Assembly: GCF_019097595.1 (NCBI RefSeq)
Contig: NC_080734.1
Span: forward strand, 14,493,392-14,557,391
Origin: Hemibagrus wyckioides
Taxonomy: Eukaryota; Chordata; Actinopteri; Siluriformes; Bagridae
Direction: 5' to 3'
DNA length: 64,000 nucleotides
Every line of letters starts with the position of its first letter. The first letter of the stretch is position 1. The notes under the pieces are model-generated. The model worked only from the letters and a program-made list of their open reading frames with translations, did no database searches and was not told the origin of the DNA. Shown piece after piece: positions 12,001-24,200 of the stretch. The translations under genes and the position numbers were made by a program.

Positions 12001-15000
12001 AGCCCAACCCCTAAAAAACAACACCTGAATTCAATGATTTGGAGGGGTATCCCAAAACTTTGCACAATATAATGCATGTGCCCATAGGATGCTACAGATC
12101 CACTGACATTTCATAATCAAAAATAAATTACCAAAATAAGCAAAAAAAATTATTCATTTATCCATCCATCCATCCATCCATCCATCCATCCATCCATAAT
12201 TACACATACTATTTCTTTTTTTATCAGTTCAGTTTAATCTAATTTTGTCTTGATTTGCCAATAATGTTTGTCACTTTATAGCACTGAGTTATTAACTAAT
12301 GCTTTTAATTTATTGTTAAATAATGATTGCCATACCAAATACTGTGATAATTAATCCATCACTTTGGTGTGTAATCACACTGTTTTTTGTTTTGTGTATT
12401 TTAGTGCATTTGTATTTTTCTGTTATCAGTCATACAGTGTTTTTATGTGCTCTGTGATGTGTGATGTTTTCCACTGTAGAAGGTGAAGAAATATTAAGTC
12501 ATGATACAAGGAAGAATGGTGTGTATGTGTGTGTGTGTGGGTGTAAAGATAGCTGCTGAGGAGTATTAAGTTGAGAGCAGGCCTCTGACTGCTGCTATGT
12601 TGTTTTCTTATCAGCAATACCAGAGACACAGCGTGCTTCTAATTTCTTTAATCACGCTTTCTCGAGTCCTGTCCTTGCTTCACTTCCACATTACTTAGTT
12701 TCTCTGAGGAGGAAAGGAAAGCAAATAAGATCTGGAGGAATCGAGGACACGTGTGTTTACCAAATGTGACATCACTCTAAAGTGACTATTTATTGATGAT
12801 GAGCTGCCCAGAGCGTAGTGCCTATGGAATAAACAGCAATTGAAACAGCACTGCATTGCATATTAAGTGATATTTTAGTCTGTACAATAAGAATTTTAAT
12901 TTATGTTCAAACTTTTAATTGTACCTGTAGTCTCTTAATTTTTTAAAATAATTCATTTTGTATTAGTGCTTCTTATCCTGTGGTTTATTTTAGTTTTTTG
13001 TTTTTTTTTGGAGGAGAGAGAAAGCATTTATGATTTCATCAAGCTGTACAATAAAGAAAAGGAAGCAGTTGTGTATCCTTCAGACTTTGATCAATTTCCA
13101 TGTCAAGGGGTAAAGGATGTATAGGAGCCATAAGAGTCAAGAGTGTATTTCCCTCTCTCTCTCTCTATCCTGCTTATCACACTGGCCGCACTCCTACTGG
13201 TCACACCATGCGTACTACCAGACTCTCGAACACTTCCCTGTGTTCTTCTACCTGCATTATTAATAAAGGTCTAAGCAAATGAAAGGAATGGAGTTGGACA
13301 TTTTACTGGACTTAACTGGCCCCTCTAGTTGTTTTTCTTCTCATTTGCTCTTGGCTTAGGAGGCTCATCTCTCGAGGGAACGCAGCACTTCCTGCAGCGC
13401 CAGGTTTCTGTGTCTGATCCGGTCAGTGCAGACTTTGATCCCGGAGACGAGGCTAGATTTCAAAGAGGTAGACTTGAAAAGCAAAGCTTATTATTTGTTG
13501 ATCAGTCAGTTGGAGAGCTACATTGTCAGTCAGTTGTCAGTTAGAGTAACAGCACAGAATATGTAATAATATACAGTGTAGGCACATATTTAAATAAAAA
13601 AGAGGGGAAATTAGGCAGGTTTGTGTTGTTTTAAAGCTAAAATACTACTTGTCTTGCCACAGTAAAATGTAAATTAAACAACATCCATTAGGAATATACT
13701 CAGAACTCAGAACACTAGTGTGTTTGTAATGCACAGTGCATATTGTTTACTCTGGATTTTTAAAGAAAAAACAATGACCAATTTATAGTTAATAGTAGAA
13801 ACATACATATAATGTAAATTAATGCATATACTTCTAGCAAACAAGACAGGAGCAGAGAGAGAGAGAGAGAATGAGAGAGAGAGAGAGAGAGAGAGGGACT
13901 GGGGTGGGTGTTACAGAAATGTAGAGAGAGAGAGAGAGAGAGAGAGCGACAGAAAGAGAGAGACATAGAGGGAGAAAGAGAAGGAGACAGAAAGGGAGAC
14001 AAAGAGGGAGACTACAGGTAGAGAGAGAGAGAGAGACAGGGAGACAGGGAGAATGACAGTGAGACATAGAGAGAGACAGAAAGGGAGACAAAGAGGGAGA
14101 CTACAGGTACAGAGGGAGGGAGAGACAAGGAGACTGAGAGAGAGACATAGAGGGAGAGTGCAAGGGAGAGACAAGGAGGGAGAGTGCAAGGGAGAGACAA
14201 GGAGGGAGAGTGAGAGGGAGACATAGAGGGAGAGCGCAAGGGAGAGACAAGGAGGGAGACAGAAAGAGAAAGACAGAGAGGGAGACAGAGAGGGAGTCAG
14301 ATAGAGCTACATCCTCTGCTAATGCAAAAACAGGAAAGTGCATGGCTCTAATGATATGTTCATGTATCCTCTTTCCTATTTATGGATCCTGCCCCCACCT
14401 CACTTCCAAAATAGAGCTTAGGAATAGAAGGCAAGAAGACAATGCTGTCTTGTCCTTTTTCACTTATTTGTTTATATAGCATGAGATTCTAACATGAGAT
14501 TTTTTGTGCAATTCTCAGATTTTCACTTTCTAAAAAAGTATATAAAGATATATATTTTTTGCAATTCATAATGTCGCATTACATTTATGGTTGTTTGTAC
14601 GTATTCATTAATTATTCGTACTTTTTTATATAAGGTCTTTGTAGAATAAGGTAACTTATTTGTGAGGTTGCTTATTGTTTTTTTTTTGCTAAAGCCTGAA
14701 ATCTGCTCAGTGTTTGTGTAATGAGATTTGGCATGGCTCTCTATCAGCTGTGTGGGATTTCAGTGACAGGTTAAAACTCGTTCTGGCTTTGCTCCCACTG
14801 TGCCAATGCTAATGTATTCAGCACTACTGTGTGTAACAGAACATAAGCAGACAGGCTCGCGCTTCACTAATGCAGTTAAACCTCCGCTAAAGCACAGCGT
14901 TCAAAAAGCCGCTTTTACTTTGCTTTTATGAGTAATCTGTGTTTTTATTAAGATTATTTTTACAAAGGTCAATCCTGAAACACTGGCAGGATTTTTCCCC

Positions 15001-17517
15001 CCACATATCCAGTGCATTGGTCCTTATGTTGATTCCTGAGGGAAGAAGATACCCTAGTTCCTCAGTGTTTCAGCCCAGTCAGAGGTTTACTAATGCAAAT
15101 CCTTTTGTGCGTCTTTATTGTTTATGACAGTTCTGCCTCGACTCACATCCACACAAAATACCACTGTGTTCCTGACTGAAATCTTTAAATAGGTTTGTTT
15201 TCCATTTCAATGGAACATCACATCAAGTCCAATGAGAGATTTTTTAAGATGAGTGAAATTTTTGTTTACTCCATGACTGCTTTCGACAGGCTTAATTCTT
15301 CATGCCTTGGATTCCACAAGAAGTTTGGAAACATTGCTTTAGGATCTTGCTCCATTTTGACATGACTGCATCACATAATCATTACATGCAGATTTCTCAG
15401 CTGCACATTATGCTCTTGTTGAATAAACAAGAATATGTCAGGTGATCTTAACATAAATTGACATAACATTAACATAAATGGAGCTTGTCATGATTGGTTG
15501 TGATTTGTGCTTTGTGAAGTGCTAGACTTCACGGCTGTGGCCATATAGGGATGTACCTGGTCATCAGTAATACTCAGGTAGGCTGCACTGTTTAAACAAT
15601 GCTTAACTGGTATTAATGAGGACCATGTGTCCCCACATCATTATCACCACCAGCTTGAACCGGTGCTTAGATTCATACTATTGATGCCAGTTTCTGAACC
15701 TAGTATCTGTGTGTCTCAGTAGCAGTCAAGATTTATCAGACTAAGGGCATATTCACAATTGGCCCTTCTGGAGCAGATTGCTTGTGGTGAGAAAGCACAG
15801 ATGCAACAGACCAGTCATTTTAAAATGGCGTATAATGGTGAATTGAGACAATGTTGTCCCGATGAAATCTCAGTTCTGACTCAGACTGATAGATTATAAC
15901 AACTACCGCTGAAAAGAAAGCCACAAGAAACTTACAGAGCTCCTGATGCTCCATCCTGATGGATGATCAGAACCCCGGCTATAAGTGTAACCCAATGAGA
16001 GGACATTTTTTTTAATATATGATATGCATCAACACATTGAAACGTAATTGAAATCTTTCAGTTTTGTGGTCCCATGATCATGATGTCCTTTGATTTCTGT
16101 ATTTTCTGTTGTTTAGTTTGATCCTTAATGTTTCCCTGTGTTTGTTATTTATTTAATAAATTCCCTGTTTAATTTTATTCTGCATTTGCGTCTGGTCCTG
16201 TGACACTATAGGTCTGAAAACACCTCAAGAAGTGTTCAATTTTGTTGGATGTGTGCTCACTGTAGCCTCATGTAGACTATTGTTCTTAGCCAGCTGGCAT
16301 AGAACACAGTGTGTCGTAACCCATTTGTGCCATAGTTGATGCTTATTGGACAACTACATGGGTAAGCAGGTGTTCCTAATAAAGTGACCGCTGTACTGTC
16401 TAAGCTGTGAATCTGAAATTCAAGACACTAAATTTTTCACCACTATCTGAATGTATGGTTTCACATTCCAACAGACTTTCTCATACTCCTCCTCTTTGTT
16501 ATTTAGGCGGAGAAACTTTATTTAGGCCAGCTTTTTTAAATCCCTCCCCCTTCACACCCCCTAGCTCATAGTTGTTTGTAATTAAATCTGGGACTGCATT
16601 ACTGATGAGATAAATAACAACTTGCCACGCACATCATTACATGAAAGAGTGAGGGAGAAAGAGAGAGGGAGAGAGAATCGGAAAGATTAAGAAGGCGTCT
16701 TGGGCATAGCTATTTAGGTCGGGTCTCAGTAATAACACGGCACGGTTAAAATATTGTGACCGTGAGAGCTGGATCTATCACTCATCTTGTCTGATAGCGT
16801 TCATTTTTTCCCACAATCTCTTTTGAAGTGTAATGTTATAACAGCCATTTTTCTAGCTGAAAAGGGCTGAAGTGTACAGAAACACTGAATAATAGACTCT
16901 TGCCTTTATGGTTCATGGGTTTTTTACCTCTATTTTACAGAAAAGAAATGTCTTTGTGGTTTGTGTAGTGAGTTTTCCAGAGCTTAAAAAGTGAGTTTAA
17001 AAAATCAACACCTATACCATAGGTGCTACACCATACATAACACCTTGGTTCTTTATGTATAACCATCCTTGCTTTTATGGCATCTTGTGTTTGAGGTAAA
17101 AAAAACCCTCAATACTAGTCAGAATTCTTGTAGTGTCCAGCAAACTACAGTGCTTACATTAAAGAAAACGCTTTCTTTTGGCCACAGTTTGCCTCCATTC
17201 CCAGATTTTGAGACTTGGTAACGCCCAAAATGGTGCAATATTCTTGCAGCCATGATCTTTTTTTGTGTGTGTGCTTTTTGTGTGTGCATCTGATTATCTA
17301 TCCTGTGGATATGGATTTTCACAAGCCAAAACTTGTTTATTCGAGAAGCCAACTTCTTGCTCTGAAAAAGTCCACCGCCGGCGTGGTTCCGTGTTTACCT
17401 GACGAGGTGAGGAGAATTTATCTAAAGGCTAAGCTAAAGGCTAAGCGGCTAGCGAAGAAGTGGCGATATAAGCCTTCGGTACCTTCTGTAATCATGGGAA
17501 ACATGAACTCACTACCG

Positions 17518-17606
<89 letters not shown>

Positions 17607-20600
17607 ATATTTTTATTTTTGCAGTCATCATCCTCACTTGCTTGGTTAAGGTAGTGTCAAGTGGTCTCTCCTGAAATGGACAACTGCCACGCCCTAACAA
17701 GCACCCATGCCTTGCAAGTATCCCTGGCTCAGCATGGTATAGTCTTGGAGCAGTGGTGGTTCTAGTGGTTAAGTCTCAGGGTTCAAGCCCCAGCACCATC
17801 AGTCTCCACTGTTTGGTAATTGAGTAAGGTGCTGGATCATAGCTGCCCCTGCGCTCTGACCCCAACTTCCTCAGCTGGGATATGTAAAGTAAAGAATTCC
17901 ACCATGCTGTAATGTGTGGTGATAATAAAGGGTTTTTCTTTTTCATTTGTGTATATGAGCAGTTTATGCTTGCATCCTCATAATTATTTATTATGGGCAT
18001 TCTCGGTTGTGCAGGATTTGGTCTCCTTCTCACCTCATTTATACTCCAGTGATACGGGAAGTCATTTTCCATTAAAGGCTTTTTAAAATAAATATTCCTC
18101 AGTTAAAGGTTACGTCTCTGTGATACACAATTTAATCAACCACAAATAGATTTTTTTAAAAGCCATTTTCACCCAATACCATCTAAAAATAATTTTGGAT
18201 TGAAGATGATTGAAATTGACAGAATTCGGAGTTTTCTTTACTTTACTTATAAGAGTACCCCAAAGACATAATTCTGCTTTATATTTTAATTGCACTAAAA
18301 GTTAGAATTAAGACAGGGAGGGGGGCTTAAAAGTTTTTATACACTATATGGCCAAAGGTTTTATGGATGCCTGACCATTATATCCGCATGTGCTTATTGA
18401 ACATCCCATTTCAGATTTAGTCCCCTTTTAGTGTTACAATAACCTCCACTCTTCTGAAAAAGCTTTCATTTTGAATTATGGAGCATGACTGTGGGGATTT
18501 GTCCATTCAGCCATAAGAGCATTATTGAGCTCAGACATTGATGTCAGACGAAAAGGCCTGGGGTGCAGGCCACTTGAAACTTGGCACACCATGTGTTCAT
18601 GGACCTCACTTTGTGCACATGGGCATTGTAATGTTGGAACAGGATTGAGCTTTTTAATCCCACTGAAGGGAAATTGTAATGCGACAGCATACAAAGACAT
18701 TGTATACAGTTGTGTAATGGGGAAGAAGGTGCAGGGTTTGGCAAGAACCCAGTGAGCAGGATGAACCACTATGTAGAGACCCACTGTTAAACTAAATGAA
18801 ATTACGGAAAGTGACATTTTTCTGCTCCATTTTCTCTCTCACTTAGAAGATGGCTAGAGAAGCCAGAAGAAATTCCAAGAATATGACCAACATTTACCAC
18901 CACACCAAGAACTGAGCCCCAGCAAGCAGCAAGGTTGACTCAAGACTGAAAGACTGAAAGCTTTCCTTAAACAGACTGGTGCAAGTGGCTCTGATTGCCA
19001 CTGATTATGATTAAAACCTTACTCTCTGGCTCCCTCTGGTAAAAGGAACTGGTCCCTGTCAGTTAGTGCTTTTGGTTACTCTCTGCCTCCCTCTAGCGTG
19101 AGCAGAAGGATGAGCCAGACTGTACCTTGAAAAATTGTTTGCTTCCATCCTTATTTAGGGAAGACCCACATATAGGTGGGATGACCAGGTGTCCACATGC
19201 TTTTGGCCATATAGTGATGTTGTCTAGTCAGCAGTCTAAAAAATTTTTTAAATTTTTTCTGCAATATTTTTTTGCTGTAGATTATATTCCATGAATTAGA
19301 GCTATTTCATAACAAGGCTTTTTATTGACGTATCAGTCATTACATTAAAAAAAAAATGGACAAATCGACTTGTCTGCCCATGCTGCAGTTGAATTTGCAT
19401 TCCTGCTGTGACAGGAGGAGATGTAACAGGATTTGATGTTATACTGAAAATGTATGTATGTATAGATCTACGTATATCCAACTATCATGACTTCACACAT
19501 TATTTCTGTCACGGGGCATGGGTTGCCAGGTGGGAAAAATCAGACCATATCCAGGTATAGACATCAGGTTTATTATAAAGTAACAAAAGAACAGACACAG
19601 GAAAACATTAGGGCAGAACAGAACAAAATACCAAATTAGAAACAGAGAACACCGAGTAACCAAACAGCAGACAATGGCAAGGGCTTAGCAAACAACACAA
19701 GCAAGACAACCGGTATAAATAGGGGAGGTAATTAGTGAAACACGAGGAACAGTTGTGCAGAGGCAAGAACGGGCTAAGGATCGGATGGGGCAAACATGTA
19801 AGAAAACACAAAACATAAACAAAGACACATGGAACAGGTATAAACAAACCCCTGCTGGAATGCCCCCTGGTGTTCTAACAGAGAATTAGCCAAGCCACAG
19901 GGTTACATTAAAACATCTTTATCTTACAGAAGGATTTTCTTTACCCCCATTGTTATCTTTCTTACTACTTATTAATTAATAAATGTTCTTGCTATTGTTT
20001 GTAGAATCTCCTACTGCACAGCTGATAAAACTCAGGACAAAGTCTTTGCCTACATCTCACAGAGTGAGTTCAGTGAAACTCTGGAGTGCCATGCCTTCCT
20101 CTGCCAAAAGAAGAAAATTGTGAGTCTCAGTTGAATGTGTTTGAGAGCAAAAATTCATACAACTTCAATTCAGTAAATATTGCTTGTAAATTACCCAATA
20201 TATTATTATTATTATCTGTAAACACACCAACTTACACATCCAAATAAGTATTCTTTAATGTAAGAAACTGTAATACACTAATAGTACAAAATGCCTTAAA
20301 TACTGTATGTTAAGATATTAATAGTAAAAAAAAAATCAGTTTGCATTTTCTGTGATTGCCTTTGGTTGGGAGACAGACAAAGAGACAGAGAGGGAGACAA
20401 AGATGGAGACAGAGAGAGAGAGTGAGACAGAGAGGGAGAGCAAGGGGGAGACAGAGAGAGAGAGACAGAAGTGGGAATACATTCTTCTTCAGTCAGTTCT
20501 AGTGACCAAGTGGCATATACATATATATATATATATTCAAACTTTTTTTTGTAATTATTGTTATGTTGCTATAAATGAGATAAACCCACATTTTATTTCT

Positions 20601-21200
20601 ATTTCAACTTCTTGCAGTACCAGGAGTCTTGTTTATAATTTGTAAAAGGTAAATTTTGAAGAGCCATGTGTCACTTCACCTTGTTTTGTCTCCTGCAGGC
20701 CCAGGCAGTCACACTTACAGTAGCACAGGCTTTTAAAGTTGCTTTAGACTTCTGGGAAATTGCCCAAGAAGGTAAGGACATAGCAGCTAAGGAAATTAGT
20801 TCTTTTCATGTCTGATATTTGGACCTTGATTGGCATTATGGTCTCTGGTAGTGCACTGAGAGACCAAGCATGTTGGAAATAATAGGCAAAATCTTTTTAA
20901 TTAATCACTATGACTTATGTAACAAGGTCTGTGATGCATATCAGTTCTGAACAGTAGTAACCTAAGGCCTAATATTTTGAAAATCTGTTTAGACAAAAGT
21001 AAGAAGGCTCGTACTTGCTGCTCCTGTTCAGGCAGTGATGTTCATGTGGAAACAAAATCTCACTCTGCTTCAGGTAACATACATCTCCTGTTCATTATCC
21101 TAATTATGTTTCAGTTGTAAAATGATCTATAAAAATGTAATCAGTGACTTATGTAGAATATTAGAGGATTGGTTAGAAAGAGCAGGTTCATTTTAATGGA

Positions 21201-21231
<31 letters not shown>

Positions 21232-24200
21232 ACAGAAACTGAAAAATCCCAGGCTCTGATGGAGCACAAACTACAGAAGCCCTTCCTCTCTTCTTCAATC
21301 TATTCGCTATCCCCACGCAGCCAGCCTGCCAGGAGACGGCCAGTCAAACACGATTCCTGGGTAGGACACCTCACAACACTAATAAGATAAACATTACAGA
21401 GAAGCTATTAATGATGTTCAAGTATATACTCTCACCAGACACCTGTACCCCTGCGCATTCATGCAGTTAACCTAATAAAAATGACATAGGACTTCGAGGC
21501 AAAATCTGACAATACATGAATCTTGATTTCGGCTCTGACAAGCAGATGATGATGTCAGAAATTGGCATTAGCAGCATGAATAAATTGGACCCATACCTGC
21601 CATGGGTCAAAGGTCAGGCTGCTGGTGCTGTGCTGGTGTGGGCAGTATTTTCTTGCCACACATCGGGCCCTTTAAAATCTGCAAAATGCCTCCCTTTATG
21701 GCCACAATTACCTCTCATAAACACCTCTTATATAATGGCCAATTTAAGAATGATAACGCATCTTGCTAAAAAAAAATAAACTCAAACTGGAGTGTACTTC
21801 ACTGGACTCCTTACTCACCAGATTTGGGTTGGTGTGATCACCAGTAGGATGTGTAAGAACGGGAGAGCCGCAGAATACACGAGAAGCTAACAAATCTGCA
21901 ACAGCGAAGCAGTCATGTCAATATCCCAACAACTTACCCTGTATTTTATGGTGTTTCTAATAAAGTGGTGAGTACACACAGTCAGGTCCATAAACATTTA
22001 GGCATGGACAAAGTTATTGCTGTTTTAGCTGTGTACCACAGTATATTGGAGTTGAAAATTTTAGTTTAAGGGGTATTTACATCAAAATCAGTGTATGAAT
22101 TAAAAGCACTTTTTTTGTCTGTGCTTTTTTAATATATAAATACAAGTGATCAGTTCCACTGGCAGCTGTACCTGCCCATGCCATAAGATCCTAATTGCCT
22201 TGTTTTCTCCATACTCCTCTCTTCACTCTACATTGCTTTTTCTCTGTTTTTCTCTATTATTTCTATTTTAAAAATAATAGATGGGTTTTGGCAGGTTGTT
22301 TCCACCAGGTGGTAGTGACTCTCTCTTTACATTATGTTTGGGGTTTTCTGGACTATATCTGTAAACCACTAGGTGGAGACCTGAACTACTCAGTTGTCAG
22401 ATTCTACACTCATTCATTTATTTATACTGAGACTCATTTTCTGCAGTGCCCTACATTTTGAAATGTTATTAGTTTAATTAGAATCCGCAACAAAATACTG
22501 GGTATGGACGAGATGATTAATAATTCAGCATCATTTTTTATATAAAAATGTAATATTATTAGTATCTCTGAGGCTATTTCTAACATGCCACCTATGATTA
22601 AAAGAACATTCACTCAGGTTTGCACAGGTCTGAGTAGGTGTAACGGTATGCAGGTAAAAAGGTACGCAGAAAAACAGCCTTGAAGAAACGTGAAGTTCAT
22701 AAATTCTCTTGTATGGACATGTCTGTGTATTGAAAATCCTCTAAATCATAAGCTTTAAAATCCATTATCTAAAAACCAACACAGCCTCCCTAATGCACTA
22801 ACACAGACTCCCTAATGCATCATGACATTTCATGCTTTCCCATTCAATGATGCATAAACTGACCTTTTAAAGATAACATAATAGACCACAGATATTATAG
22901 AACAGGATCGGCCCAAGCAGTGAAAAATCCTCTAATTTAAAATGAAAAATCAAAACCCTAAATCATTACAAACATGGACACTCATTCTTAACAGACCTAA
23001 TCACTCAAATAACATGATTCTGTGATGTTTCAGTTAATTCTATTTCTATTCAATTCTTCCCTTATGTCAGGACTTATACAATCCTATGGTACCGTCTTAA
23101 TTATTTCTGTAATACAGATCAGTACTGTATGTTGGCATTTACACTAGACTAACCCTGCTCACAAAAATGAGAGAGCGCATTTGCCTGTGGATGTTTAGTG
23201 AGAAAAAACCCTCTTCTCTATAGAGACCACAGAGATGCCTGACCATTCTGGCACTTTTGATGTAAAACAGTCTCTAATCTAAGGCTTTTACTATTGAGGG
23301 TCTGACCTTTTCATAAATAAATGAAGGACAGTCTGGCTTTAGGCTCAAGCTGCAATATAATCACTCACCACGGAGTCTTTATGCAAGATTACATCCATCA
23401 GCTACTTCAGCTCCACTCCCCTCTTGTTAATTCAATCTTTTTTATGCTGATTAAATTCCCTTCATTGAAAAGACAAGAACTTCCGCAGTCCTCAGTCTGT
23501 AAAACACTAGATAATGTGCATGTCACAGTTAAATCACAGAGACATCAAATATAGAAATGGTCCAAAATAATGGTAAAAACAGACATTTTTATTGTTTTTC
23601 GCTGACATCGAATTTCAAACTTTATGGTCAGAGCCTAGATTTGTCAGTGAAAGCAATTCTCAGAATGTCAATTCATTTTTCTAGGATATGGAAGAGGAGA
23701 GCCTCAACACATTCTCAAGGTAGGTTCATTAAGTCGTCTCCTCAGTATTTGGGAAAGTTGTTATACGATGACTGCAGTACAGACTGTAATTGTTAGTCAT
23801 ATATTATTTTGTTTAGAAGAATAACAAACTTTTATGATTCTATAAAAAATCACTGTGTTTAGTTATGTGCATGTACATTAATCAAATTAACATCAAAGCC
23901 AATGCATGCGCTGATTAGTTCTCTTGATCACGTACTGTGCTGTACGGGCTGAAAGGGTTTTGCATACGACTGCAAGGGCTAATCCCAAAGCTTATTATTA
24001 TTAGGCACACGTTAAAGTTTGAGAGCATTCCAAGTGCAGCACAGTTCACAATTTTACAACTGTGATGTTCAGAATATTCAATGCACCATATATGAGCTGC
24101 CTTTTGTTCTCCCCAGAGAGAGCGATATTTCACCCTACAGTTTTATCGTGATGCCTACACTGGCTTACAGCTTTGGATTTGTGCAGTTATTTTCTTGTTT

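Larger units (their letters stand above)
10496..20004 (+). other. ldlrap1 9.5-kb intron, repeat-rich
   Basis: Holds a hAT-type element (10865-11583), a deleted Tc1 (11705-12072), CATC and GA tracts, a LINE fragment (17300-17518) with a TATC repeat, a SINE (17749-17945), a Tc1-type element (18342-19216) and other dispersed repeats. Between them, 12200-13850, 14370-16090 and 16400-17300 are mostly unassigned. An exon-like segment at 13360-13467 is discussed among the findings. Confidence 0.7.

Noticed and set aside
11802..12077. 91-codon - strand open frame as a transposase gene
   Set aside because: It lacks the DNA-binding half and the catalytic Glu region and belongs to an internally deleted Tc1 copy.
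13760..14343. Series of overlapping Ser/Leu-rich open frames on the - strand
   Set aside because: Low-complexity translation of a GA/CT tract; shifted frames give the same composition. The same holds for the frames at 7375-8003.
17215..17607. 130-codon open frame as a host gene
   Set aside because: The second half is a TATC repeat read as YLSI, and the first half resembles a LINE coding start.
21516..21779. Possible gene with 87 codons
   Set aside because: The sequence is a degenerate Tc1 transposase relic: glycine-box and FMATI-like phrases, and a Tc1 terminus downstream.
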